Positions 54,657 to 63,766 of a stretch of 64,000 nucleotides of DNA are shown here, piece after piece; the stretch's first letter is position 1; every line of letters starts with the position of its first letter. Source of the stretch: Oscillospiraceae bacterium (GTDB lineage: Bacteria; Bacillota_A; Clostridia; Oscillospirales; Ruminococcaceae); assembly GCA_017523995.1 (NCBI GenBank), contig JAFWUX010000223.1, positions 1 to 64,000 of the forward strand, read 5' to 3'. Position numbers and translations under genes: made by a program. The notes beneath the pieces are model-generated. The model was not told the origin of the DNA and ran no database searches. It saw only the letters and a program-made list of their open reading frames with translations.

Positions 54657-55280
54657 ATGGTAAATGTACTGGTTGTAGAAGACTCCAAAATTACCCGCGA
54701 GGCAATTGTGCATCAGCTGATGCAGATGCCGGAATACAACATCGTGCTGACGATCGAAAATGCAGCAAATGCGGATATTGCGTGCATGCACGGGAATATT
54801 GATCTGATCCTGATGGATGTCTGCACGGCGGACGATGAATCCGGTCTGGAAGCGGCAAGACGCATCAAGCAGCACGATCCGCAAATCAGGATCATCATCA
54901 TGACGTCCATGCCGGAGCATTCTTTCCTGCAAAAAGCACGGAAATACGGCTGTGACAGCTTTTGGTACAAGGAGTACGGCGATGTCAGCCTGACGGAGAT
55001 CTGCCGCCGGACGATGCGCGGGGAATCGGTCTTTCCGGCAGATACCCCGACGCTGAAAATCGGTGAGGCGGACAGCAAGGATTTTTCCGAACGAGAACTG
55101 GATGTGATCCGGGAGCTGGTCAGCGGCTCCCGCTACTGCGAGATTGCGCAGAATCTGCTGATCACGGAAAACACCGTGAAGTTCCATGTGAAAGCGATTC
55201 TGTCCAAAACGGGATACCGCAACACCCTGCAGCTTGTCGCGGATGTGGTGGAAAAGCGCATGGTTCTGCCGAAATACTGA
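54657..55280 (+). CDS. NarL/LuxR-type response regulator
   Basis: Start at 54657 (MVNVLVVEDSKITREAIVHQ), 6 nt after GAGGAGG, 11 nt past the kinase stop; 207 residues. The receiver domain has D54 (LILMDVCTADD), T83 (IMTSMPE) and K105 (FWYKEYG). The C-terminal HTH (FSERELDVIRELVSGSRYCE, ENTVKFHVKAILSKTGYRN) is typical of the NarL/FixJ family, which binds short inverted repeats as dimers. Best guess for its target is the ACTACCC/GGGTAGT operator at 51954-51994. A related half-site, CGGTAGT, lies at 55333-55339 ahead of the lipase gene. Confidence 0.92.
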   Translation: MVNVLVVEDSKITREAIVHQLMQMPEYNIVLTIENAANADIACMHGNIDLILMDVCTADDESGLEAARRIKQHDPQIRIIIMTSMPEHSFLQKARKYGCDSFWYKEYGDVSLTEICRRTMRGESVFPADTPTLKIGEADSKDFSERELDVIRELVSGSRYCEIAQNLLITENTVKFHVKAILSKTGYRNTLQLVADVVEKRMVLPKY

Positions 55281-55318
55281 TGCGAACCATAACAATAGTT
55301 CCGTTCGTCTGGTGTTCC

Positions 55319-55371
55319 TTGCGGAAGGCATCCGGTAGTCGTATTCGGGTATACGCATATATGCATATGCG
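55319..55371 (+). promoter_or_regulatory. Possible weak promoter and half-site ahead of the lipase-LRR gene
   Basis: TTGCGG (55319-55324), 17 nt, TATTCG (55342-55347) with CGGTAGT (55333-55339) in the spacer, then a 7 bp hairpin CGCATAT/ATATGCG (55354-55371). The -10 is poor; read-through from the regulator gene, 115 nt upstream without a clear terminator, is the alternative. Confidence 0.35.
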
Positions 55372-55395
55372 AAAATATTTATTAGGAGGATGTTT

Positions 55396-58300
55396 ATGAA
55401 ACACACGCGCGTCTTAAAGAGGGGAGTGTCTCTGATCCTTTCGCTGGTGCTGACGGTTCCGCTGCTATGCGGCAGGATCCTGCCGGCAGAACTGTTCGGG
55501 ATGACTGTCTTCGCTGAGGATGAAAAGCCGGCAGAAGAAAAAGAAGGTGATATCAGCATCTCAAATGCTTGGTACGGACCTTATCAGGCGGTCTACAATG
55601 ACAACATGTTCCTGAAAAAAACCGAGGCGGAATCCACAGATCTGGCAAAGCTTGGCATTGTGCTTGCAAATGCCGCGTATGATGAGTCTAAGATTGCGGA
55701 ACTATATCAGAAGATGGGCTTTTCCTGTGCGACCTATAATTATGAAAAGCGCGAAACCTATGACGACAATGATTTTGTCGGCTATGCACTCGGGTACAAA
55801 GAGATTGCAGGAAACCGTGTCTTTTTGGTTTCCATTCGCGGAACGCACAGCGACTGCGACTGGTTCAGCAATTTCAACCTCGGGACTGGAGATGCGCATC
55901 AGGGCTTCCACCTTGCAGCCAGCAAGCTGATGAATGATTTGGAAGAATATCTGGCGCTGTACAGTGCATCAGACAGTTCCAAGCACAACATTATCTATTT
56001 TACCGGACACAGCCGCGGAGCAGCGGTTGCAAACATTCTTGCGCAATGGTTTTCCTCCGGCGAGTATGATAATTTCAACGAAAAAAACGTGTTTGCATAC
56101 ACTTTTGCAACGCCGAATGTGAGGCGGGGTGCAGACAAATCGCTGAAAAACATTTACAACTATGTCAATCCCGGAGACAAGGTTCCTGCGATGCCGCTGT
56201 CGGAATGGGGCTTTGAACGGAACGGACAGACGTATGTTCTCAATACGGAAGGCGATACGTTCCGGAATTTCCAGATCAAGTTTCATAAACAATATGAAGC
56301 GGAAGAGAAATATAATGAGTACTATGGCGGCGATACAGACAATGTTTCTTTCTGTACGCTGATCTATTCACTCGTCCCCGATCAGGAAACATATCAGAAG
56401 AAAAAATACATTTTCGATCTGATCGCAGCCATTATGGCAAAAGACGACGATTATAACGCGCCTGCAGATCACAGTTTGCTGTACCTTCTGGGCAGAGTGC
56501 TGAATGACACAAAGGGCGTCTTTTCTGAAGTGCAGGTGAAAACTATTTTAGATTCTGTCACATACGGACTGTATTCCGATATTTCAGCGAGCGCAGATGT
56601 TGCTTCCTATCTGGCTGTCTGTTTCGTTGAGCTGGACCGCAAATATAGTGAGGTTCTTGATGCGAGAGAGAATGCAGAACTGGCACATAAAGCATGCCTT
56701 GCAGCGATGGAGGAAGCAAAGGAAGAAGAACGCGAGTTCAATTTTAACGATTGGAGCCGCGGCTGGAGCAAGGAACTTGGAGCGGCTTCTTATCTGAGCA
56801 ACCAGTCAATTCAATCCATTGATGATCTGGTAAGGGCAATTCAGATCCTGAAGACGCTGGAACTGAAGCTTATTTCCGTCAAGGAAGATGACCAAAATGC
56901 ATTCCGCATTCTGGGCGAACTGCTGGCAGATCTCGGAAATGACAACGATGAAAATTACATAAGCGCTGTATTTCGCAGCATTGAGCATACTCATCTTCCC
57001 CTTACCTATTATCTCTGGATCAATTCGATGTACTTCGGCATCAACGGATGGAGTGGCTATGACGGCGTGATTGAGAAATTCGTGATTCCGGAAAAAATCA
57101 CCCGTATCAATTACAGCTGCTTTGACAACTGCATCGGAATCAAGGAGTTTGTGATTCCTGACAGTGTTGTCAATCTGTCCGACGCTTTTAATGAGTGCCG
57201 AGGACTCCGATATCTTACGATTCCGATCGATCGCAGTTATGACAGCAGTTTTTATAATTCGCAGCTTCTGACGCTGCATTTCACATACGGAAAAACCGGC
57301 ATCATGCCTGACTTTAAGATGGATCCTTATTATAACGAGCCGGGGCTGCAACATAACAACGGAGACAGTCTGGTAACAGTTACCTTCGATGACCGCATCA
57401 CACACATCGGCAAAGATGCTTTTTACGGACTGAACGGACTGATCAACCTCAAGCTTCCCGCCTCTCTGCAGGATGTTGGAGATCGCGCATTTTATCAGTG
57501 TACCGCGCTGGAATCAGTTGAACTGCCCGAAAAGGTTACCTCGCTTGGCGAGGAGTGCTTCGCAGAATGCGTCTCTCTGAAAACAATCAATCTGCATGAC
57601 AACATCACAGAAATCGGCACAAAATGCTTTTCAAATGATGCGCTGCTTCAGATTGATCCGCATCTTCCGGAACATCTTGTCTCGCTCGGCGAAAGCGCCT
57701 TTGACGGCTGTTCTTCACTTTGCAGTGAGATTGTGATTCCGGAAAGTCTGGAAAACTACGGGTCTTATATCTTTTCCTGCACGCCGATTGCGAAAATAAC
57801 ATGTCCCTGTGATCTGAAAACATCTTTCAGCTACGGCATTGAAAGTCAAATCACCGAAATAATATATACAAAAGGAAAAACGGGCGTGATCCCTTCCAAC
57901 AGGATTTGGTGGAACCATGTCTCTTTGCAGAAAGTGACACTAAGCGAAGGCATCACAAAGCTCGAAAGGGAAGCGTTCAAGGAAGCTGAGGTTCCGACAT
58001 TTATTCTTCCGTCTACACTGACGGAAATCGGAGACTACGCATTTGCAAACTGCACGAATCTTACAGCTATCACGCTTCCAAAAAATCTGCAAACACTCGG
58101 CTGCGACGCTTTTTCAAACTCCGGTCTCACATCTGTCACGCTGCCGGATTCGCTTGTCTATGAAGGAACGGATGAAAAAGACGCAAAACCGATTGTGAAC
58201 TGGTTCAGCAACTGCACTGCGCTCAAATCCGTTCAGCTTTCGAGAGCTTTGAATGCAATTCCGTCCGGCGCGTTCAGCGGCTGTACTGCGCTCACGAAAA

Positions 58301-58914
58301 TTGACATTCCTGAAGGCGTGAAAACAATCGAAAGCAGTGCATTTTCCAACTGCAGCGCTCTAACTTCCGTCACATTTCCGGATACACTGATCAGCATTGG
58401 TGCGGAGTCATTCGCAAACTGCCCGCTGCTGACAGAAATCACGATACCAAAGAGTGTGCAGTTTATCAGTTATGCTGCGTTCAACAATTACTATGCAGAA
58501 GAGAAATGTGTCGGCCGAAATGTTTATATTTATAATCCGGATTGCGATATTATTCACGAAAAATCTTATTCCAGCGTGTTCAACAGTGGAGAAACCATTC
58601 ACGGCTACAGCAATTCTTCTGCCAGAAATGCAGCGAACTACTACGGACTGACCTTTGTACCACTTGATCCTGCATATACCGTCGGTGACGTCAATGCGGA
58701 CGGCGAAATCACGATTGCAGATGCGGTGGCACTGTCCCGCTGCGTCAATAAATGGGACGGAATCTCTATTGATTTGCGTGCAGCCGATCTGAATCGGGAC
58801 CAAGCAATCAACGTGCTGGATGCAATGATTCTTGCCCGTGCCGTATCCAACTGGAGCGGATATGACCGATACCTGATTCTTGTTCCGCAGGAAGAGGTGA
58901 ATGAACAGACATGA
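55396..58914 (+). CDS. Class-3-type lipase / LRR_5 / dockerin protein
   Basis: Start at 55396 (MKHTRVLKRGVSLILSLVLT); an ATG at 55390 overlaps the AGGAGG ribosome site. 1,172 residues. A signal peptide is followed by an alpha/beta-hydrolase of lipase_3 type: S206 in FTGHSRGAAV, D261 in NYVNPGDKVP and a later His, possibly in DHSLLYLLG. Residues about 560-1090 are LRR_5 repeats (IGDYAFANCTNLTAITL, IGAESFANCPLLTEI). The C-terminal dockerin is DVNADGEITIADAVALSRCV and DLNRDQAINVLDAMILARAV, nearest to the NGW-type subtype. Lipid or ester substrates are expected; specificity cannot be read. The stop overlaps the start of the cohesin gene (ATGA), indicating translational coupling. Confidence 0.9.
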   Translation: MKHTRVLKRGVSLILSLVLTVPLLCGRILPAELFGMTVFAEDEKPAEEKEGDISISNAWYGPYQAVYNDNMFLKKTEAESTDLAKLGIVLANAAYDESKIAELYQKMGFSCATYNYEKRETYDDNDFVGYALGYKEIAGNRVFLVSIRGTHSDCDWFSNFNLGTGDAHQGFHLAASKLMNDLEEYLALYSASDSSKHNIIYFTGHSRGAAVANILAQWFSSGEYDNFNEKNVFAYTFATPNVRRGADKSLKNIYNYVNPGDKVPAMPLSEWGFERNGQTYVLNTEGDTFRNFQIKFHKQYEAEEKYNEYYGGDTDNVSFCTLIYSLVPDQETYQKKKYIFDLIAAIMAKDDDYNAPADHSLLYLLGRVLNDTKGVFSEVQVKTILDSVTYGLYSDISASADVASYLAVCFVELDRKYSEVLDARENAELAHKACLAAMEEAKEEEREFNFNDWSRGWSKELGAASYLSNQSIQSIDDLVRAIQILKTLELKLISVKEDDQNAFRILGELLADLGNDNDENYISAVFRSIEHTHLPLTYYLWINSMYFGINGWSGYDGVIEKFVIPEKITRINYSCFDNCIGIKEFVIPDSVVNLSDAFNECRGLRYLTIPIDRSYDSSFYNSQLLTLHFTYGKTGIMPDFKMDPYYNEPGLQHNNGDSLVTVTFDDRITHIGKDAFYGLNGLINLKLPASLQDVGDRAFYQCTALESVELPEKVTSLGEECFAECVSLKTINLHDNITEIGTKCFSNDALLQIDPHLPEHLVSLGESAFDGCSSLCSEIVIPESLENYGSYIFSCTPIAKITCPCDLKTSFSYGIESQITEIIYTKGKTGVIPSNRIWWNHVSLQKVTLSEGITKLEREAFKEAEVPTFILPSTLTEIGDYAFANCTNLTAITLPKNLQTLGCDAFSNSGLTSVTLPDSLVYEGTDEKDAKPIVNWFSNCTALKSVQLSRALNAIPSGAFSGCTALTKIDIPEGVKTIESSAFSNCSALTSVTFPDTLISIGAESFANCPLLTEITIPKSVQFISYAAFNNYYAEEKCVGRNVYIYNPDCDIIHEKSYSSVFNSGETIHGYSNSSARNAANYYGLTFVPLDPAYTVGDVNADGEITIADAVALSRCVNKWDGISIDLRAADLNRDQAINVLDAMILARAVSNWSGYDRYLILVPQEEVNEQT

Positions 58915-60086
58915 AAAGACTGCTTTTGCTCCTGATTACCGTTTCGCTTCTGTTTACGATGATTCCGCATGCCAGTGCTGCTTCTCAAATGACGCTTTCC
59001 GTGCTGAATGCATCGGTGCTGAATGCTGCGGGTACAGAAGTTTGCGTCCCGGTTCTGGCAACTCCCGGCTTTCGGTATGCAGCAGGCATTGCGGATATTC
59101 ACTGGGACGCTGAGGTGCTCTCACTGAAAGAAGTGCTGTTTGACGAGAAAGCTGCGCCCGACAATGGTTCTGCTCCTATCACAGACACCGGCTCCTATCG
59201 TATCAGTGTGGGTGATTATCGTGCAGAAAAGAACTATATTGGAAACGGCGTGTTCTTTACACTTATTTTTGCTGTTAAAGCAAATGCAAAGTCCGGCAAT
59301 TACGCGATTCAGATTCAGAATGCCGAGTTTTACAACAAAGATATGGAACGGCTGTATACTGAGACGGCAGACGGTTTCGTTACTATTTCTGATGGCGGAT
59401 TGTTTTCTCTGGCAGTGGAATCGGTTTCACTGGAAAAGGATACCAAGACCTTTCAGACTGCGGTGATTGCAGAGCAGAATCCTGGATATGCGGCAGCTAT
59501 TGTGGATATTATATGGAATCCGGAAATGTTCATTCTTCAGTCTGTGACGTTTGAGGAGAGTGCTGCGCCGGATTTGGCGACTAGAGAGATTGAGAATAAC
59601 GGCTGTTTCCGCGTTTCATTCGGGAATTACGAAGCGTATCAGGATTACAAACAGACCGGAGTGCTGTTTACGCTGCAATTTCAATTGGCGGCAAGCGCAG
59701 AACCGGGTGAATATATCATTTCACTTGCAAATGCGGATGTTGTAAATTCCTCTCTGCTTCCGTTGGACACGGTTCAATCAGATGGCATTGTCCGTATTAT
59801 GGGCGATAAATCAGATACAATCACCACAGCAACGACGTCAAAAGCGACAATGACGATGACTATTACCACAACTACGACGTCCAAGGCAACAACTACTGCT
59901 GCTACTACAACTACGACATCCAAGGCAACAACGACAACTACTGCTGCTACAACTACGACGTCCAAGGCGACGACAACCACTGCTACTACAACTACGACGT
60001 CCAAGGCAACAACAACTACTGCTGCTACAACTACAACGTCCAAGGCAACAACGACAACTACTGCTATCACAACCACTACATCCTAG
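58911..60086 (+). CDS. Two-cohesin scaffoldin-like protein, cut short by a TAG in its Thr linker
   Basis: ATG at 58911 overlapping the lipase stop; 391 residues to TAG 60084-60086. A signal peptide (MKRLLLLLITVSLLFTMIP) precedes two cohesin-like domains (about 24-160 and 165-300; GFRYAAGIADIHWDAEVLSL, GYAAAIVDIIWNPEMFILQ, GCFRVSFGNYEAY), related to those at 3881, then a SKATTTTAATTTT repeat linker. In that linker every other unit reads TCC AAG GCA; here it is TCC TAG GCA, one base changed. Reading continues in frame to a dockerin at 60399 or so and a stop at 60737. As it stands, cohesins would be made without their own dockerin. Sequencing error, suppression or a real nonsense mutation are all possible. 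Confidence 0.88.
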   Translation: MKRLLLLLITVSLLFTMIPHASAASQMTLSVLNASVLNAAGTEVCVPVLATPGFRYAAGIADIHWDAEVLSLKEVLFDEKAAPDNGSAPITDTGSYRISVGDYRAEKNYIGNGVFFTLIFAVKANAKSGNYAIQIQNAEFYNKDMERLYTETADGFVTISDGGLFSLAVESVSLEKDTKTFQTAVIAEQNPGYAAAIVDIIWNPEMFILQSVTFEESAAPDLATREIENNGCFRVSFGNYEAYQDYKQTGVLFTLQFQLAASAEPGEYIISLANADVVNSSLLPLDTVQSDGIVRIMGDKSDTITTATTSKATMTMTITTTTTSKATTTAATTTTTSKATTTTTAATTTTSKATTTTATTTTTSKATTTTAATTTTSKATTTTTAITTTTS

Positions 60087-60737
60087 GCAACAACGACAAC
60101 TACTGCTACCACAACTACTACATCCAAGGCGACAACAACTACTGCTACTACAACTACTACATCCAAGGCGACAACAACTACTGCTGCTACAACTACGACA
60201 TCCAAGGCAACAACGACAACTACTGCTACTACAACTACGACGTCCAAGGCGACGACAACCACTGCTGCTACAACTACGACGTCCAAGGCAACGACAACCA
60301 CTACCACAACTACAACGACTGCCTCCGCAAAAGAGACAACCGCGACTGAAACAACATCTGTCACAACGTCTGAGCCGGAACCTGCTGTACTGTGCGGCGA
60401 TGTGAATGGCGACGGAAAAATCGGCGTTGACGATGCACAGACAGCGTTGGTCGCCTATACGGAGCAGTTTGCCGGCAATCCAGTTGACCTGACCGACATT
60501 CAGCGAAAGGCTGTCGATGTGAACAGAGACGGACTTCTTAATGTGGACGATGCACAGAATATCCTGATTTTCTATACGGAGCGCAATGTCGCAGGCAAGG
60601 ACATCAAATGGGAAGATGTAATCAGTCCAAAGCCACAGAGCCTTACGTTTTTTAAGCGGCTTGCTGCTGGATCCTGCATGCAGAGAGCACTGCTTCACGG
60701 CGGTCATCCGGAAGTGAGGTGCCGTCTGCGGCAGTGA
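60087..60737 (+). pseudogene. Severed linker and dockerin of the two-cohesin protein
   Basis: In frame with the gene at 58911 and free of stops from 60087 to TGA 60735-60737. It continues the Thr linker and encodes a dockerin (DVNGDGKIGVDDAQTALV, DVNRDGLLNVDDAQNILIFY) with the YTEQFAGNP and VAGK.I.W elements of the four-cohesin scaffoldin dockerin, plus a 35-residue basic tail. No ribosome site precedes the only plausible internal start (GTG 60402), so independent expression is unlikely. The intact protein would be 608 residues. Confidence 0.8.
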
Positions 60738-60746
60738 GAATGAATC

Positions 60747-60780
60747 AACCTGACTCCTCATACAAACGGAGTCAGGTTTT
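60747..60780 (+). terminator. Intrinsic terminator of the lipase-cohesin operon
   Basis: AACCTGACTCC pairs with GGAGTCAGGTT across a 10 nt loop and runs into TTTTCATTTT. It follows the dockerin stop at 60737, supporting one original transcription unit through 60737. Confidence 0.88.
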
Positions 60781-60884
60781 CATTTTAGACGGAAAAGGTT
60801 ACAGCTTTGATTGCGCCTAATCCATATTTGATGCAATATAAAACGTAAAATGAACACAGGTATTATCCGCTGCTGCCTGCATAG

Positions 60885-60919
60885 AAAAACAGCCCCGCCC
60901 TTTATTCCGGACAGGACTG
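60885..60919 (-). terminator. Terminator of the DUF285-like gene
   Basis: On the minus strand an 11 bp stem (CAGTCCTGTCC with GGGCGGGGCTG, three G-T pairs) runs into TTTTTC, about 35 nt after the stop at 60953. Confidence 0.75.
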
Positions 60920-60952
60920 CTTTCTTCATTTCTTTTTTCTTTCAGCAATTGG

Positions 60953-63691
60953 TTATGATTCTGTGCGGAAATAGTTCTCTGCGGATTTGCAGTAAACCAT
61001 CAGTGCATAAATAATCGTTTTCACCTTTGCACTTGTCGAACTCTTGTTCAGCATATTGTAGGCGTAGGTCTGCACGCTGTAGGTAATTTCATTGCTGATC
61101 TGCTGTGTACCTTCATAGAGCACAGCCGTGACCGGCCGGCAGGAATCTTTCGCCTGCACATCTGAATAATCAAATCTGTACTCATTCGCAAACTCCCCGC
61201 TGACGAATTGACTGAACGGAACGGTTTTCGTGATCGTTTTGCCATTCACCGTCGTATAGGAAAGCTTCAGCATGACGTTCCTTTTCTGAACGGATTTGTC
61301 GAATGTCATGTAAAACACAAGTGCGACATTGTTGCCGAGCAGCAGATTTTTGCCTGAGAACTGTGCTTTCGGACTGCTGATCTTCGTTTCGGATGCATCG
61401 GAAGTGATGTTCAGCGAAAATGCATTTGTTCCGAGCTTTCTCTGTGCAGCAGTCAGCGTGCTGTTTGCGGGATTTCCTGTGTTATAATTGAAATAGGTCT
61501 GCGCGGCTGAACCGTAGTTCAGCATATCAACGAGAAGCGTTTTCAGTCCGGATTTCGTGTCGGGCTTATTCAGTTTGTTCATCGCATATGTGCTGACACT
61601 GTATTTGTCGATCTGGCTGATGTAACCTTTGCCGTCCTTTTCCGCGGATATTGATGCATAGACCTCGCTGACCATTTCCTTTGCTGCGATATTCTGATAA
61701 ACGAACACATATTCGTCGCCGTAGCCGGAATCTTCGATTTGGTATTCGGTCACTTCGCTGCTCTGCAGCGTTCTTTCAGAGCCGTCCGCATTGAAATGCT
61801 CCTTCTGAATGAGCAGCTTCACATTTTCGTATCCTTCCAGCTCGCTCTTTGGGATGTAATACGCGATGCCGAGCCGGTTGTTCAGTGCAACACTGTGGTT
61901 GAATGTGAGATTGATGCGGTTCTGTCCGGCTGCCGTCTGCGTGAAGACCTCCCGTGTATAGAAAGGTGTTTCCTGACCTTTCAAACGCACGCGCAATGTG
62001 TATTCCGTCGCGGGTTCAAGACCGGTAAACGGCTCATTCTGATCTATTACCTTTTTCAGATCCTTGTAATGTACGCCGTCGATGCTGATCTCATAACCTT
62101 CCGACACATAGTTCAAATAATCGTCAGTCAGTGTACCTTCCGCGACATTTTCACCGAGTGCAATTGATGTGGGCGTTACCACAAGATGATCAGAGAACTC
62201 GGGCAGTCTTTGAACGAAAATGCTGCCGGCCTGACGATCATAGGTGTTTACATAGACAGTGCCTTCCGGCAAGCTCCATCTGCTGCTTTTTTCACCTGTA
62301 ATATCAATGTCCGAAAATTCATTTGAATAGCGATTTTTTTTGATCTTCGCGGGATGAAGCAGCACTGCATAGACATCCAGTGTTCCGTCATCATTGAGAT
62401 GCGCAGCCGCCGTGTTCAAAAAGCGAAAATCGGAATCATAGAAATAAGAATCCTTGTCTCTATATGCGATGATCCATTCATTGATCTGACCGGGCGTCGG
62501 TTTCGCAAAATAGAAGCCCTGCTGCGGGGTCAGTCTCACGATGTAAATATAGGAGCCGCCATACTGCAATGCTTCGCCTTTTTCTACAAACCGGTCTTTG
62601 TCTGTATCATACCAGCCGCAATGCGACTCGTCAGTGGTGAACGGCTGCACCTTATAATCATCAGCAGCATATATTTCATCAACGTAGTTGCGGGTTCCGA
62701 CAACAATGCTTCCGGGATAGGGCCGTTCGCCGGTTGTCGCGATGGCGTTCTCTGACGTGGACGAAAGGATCATAGAATGATCAATCTGGGTGAACTCGCT
62801 CAGACTGGTGCATGAGGATCTGCGGAATTGTGCGGGAATCACAGCATAGGTGCCGTCGCCGCTGATCTTTCCGTAGAATCTGGATGAGACTTCGATTGTC
62901 CAGCCCGGATCATTCAGCAGCTTCATATCTGCCTTTACTTCAAAGTTTCCGGCGAAGTTAAGATGAACCAACCTTGAATCGCTGAAAAACATATCTGTCG
63001 TATCTGCATCGTCTTTCAGTGTGAAATTAATAAAACTGAGAGACCTGAGACCGAAACAGTGATAGAACATCATAGAATAGTTTGTAACACTGTCTGTTTT
63101 CCACGTACCTAACGCATACTCATCCCAATTGTATTCGTCCGGTCCGAGCATCAGAGAGGTGATGCCGCAGTCATAGAACATTCCCTCAAGTGTGGTCACG
63201 CGGTCGGTGTGCCAGCTCTGAATGCCGGGAATGTTCTTAAGCTTCTGGCAGCGATAGAACATCCAGCTTAGATTCGTAACGCTGCGCGTGTCCCAATCTA
63301 TGACATTAAGCGTTTCCATGCTCTCACAGCTGTTGAACATTTCTTCCATTGTTGTGACCTTGGATGTGTTTGCATTGCTGAGGTCAAAATTTGTTGCATC
63401 GCAGAAGCCATAGAACAGCTGGAAGCAATCTGCCGGAAAGACCGTGCCTGGCTCTGCATAGACAGATTTGACTTTGCTGTTCATGCTGAATGCCTGTACA
63501 TCCTCTTTCACCACATTCCCTCTAAGGGTGAGCTTGCCGGTCGATTCCTTGAAAACGGCGGTGCTGCCTGCCGCCTGTGCGGTCAGCGTGATCTCCGGCA
63601 GGGAGAAGGTCCCCGCTTCAAAAGGCATCGCTGTGCTGAGCAATGCCAGCGAGATCAATGTTGCCGCTGCGCGTTTCATGCGCTTTTTCAT
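60953..63691 (-). CDS. DUF285-like surface protein with Fn3-like and uncharacterised C-terminal domains
   Basis: Start at 63691 (MKKRMKRAAATLISLALLST), about 9 nt after GGAGG; an ATG at 63697 abuts the ribosome site. 912 residues. A signal peptide is followed by a DUF285 block (about 45-270; header AVFKESTGKLTLRGNVVKED, repeats VTNLSWMFYRCQKLKNI). A middle region with Fn3-like phrasing follows (FTGLEPATEYTLRVRLKG), then two related beta-domains each ending in a helical signature (YAMNKLNKPDTKSGLKTLLVDMLNYG and YAYNMLNKSSTSAKVKTIIYALMVYC, cited in part). The ending resembles the C-terminal domain of the LRR protein at 46670. No dockerin or sortase motif. Confidence 0.87.
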   Translation of the reverse strand: MKKRMKRAAATLISLALLSTAMPFEAGTFSLPEITLTAQAAGSTAVFKESTGKLTLRGNVVKEDVQAFSMNSKVKSVYAEPGTVFPADCFQLFYGFCDATNFDLSNANTSKVTTMEEMFNSCESMETLNVIDWDTRSVTNLSWMFYRCQKLKNIPGIQSWHTDRVTTLEGMFYDCGITSLMLGPDEYNWDEYALGTWKTDSVTNYSMMFYHCFGLRSLSFINFTLKDDADTTDMFFSDSRLVHLNFAGNFEVKADMKLLNDPGWTIEVSSRFYGKISGDGTYAVIPAQFRRSSCTSLSEFTQIDHSMILSSTSENAIATTGERPYPGSIVVGTRNYVDEIYAADDYKVQPFTTDESHCGWYDTDKDRFVEKGEALQYGGSYIYIVRLTPQQGFYFAKPTPGQINEWIIAYRDKDSYFYDSDFRFLNTAAAHLNDDGTLDVYAVLLHPAKIKKNRYSNEFSDIDITGEKSSRWSLPEGTVYVNTYDRQAGSIFVQRLPEFSDHLVVTPTSIALGENVAEGTLTDDYLNYVSEGYEISIDGVHYKDLKKVIDQNEPFTGLEPATEYTLRVRLKGQETPFYTREVFTQTAAGQNRINLTFNHSVALNNRLGIAYYIPKSELEGYENVKLLIQKEHFNADGSERTLQSSEVTEYQIEDSGYGDEYVFVYQNIAAKEMVSEVYASISAEKDGKGYISQIDKYSVSTYAMNKLNKPDTKSGLKTLLVDMLNYGSAAQTYFNYNTGNPANSTLTAAQRKLGTNAFSLNITSDASETKISSPKAQFSGKNLLLGNNVALVFYMTFDKSVQKRNVMLKLSYTTVNGKTITKTVPFSQFVSGEFANEYRFDYSDVQAKDSCRPVTAVLYEGTQQISNEITYSVQTYAYNMLNKSSTSAKVKTIIYALMVYCKSAENYFRTES

Positions 63692-63766
63692 AATCATTCC
63701 TCCTTTTGTAACGGTTGGTTTCCATCAGTTTATTTCTTGATTCTGCTTTCGTGCAATCCTTTTTCT

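Noticed and set aside
59830..60330. Repeated SKATTTT DNA as a CRISPR-like or intergenic satellite
   Set aside because: It is the in-frame Thr linker of the cohesin protein.
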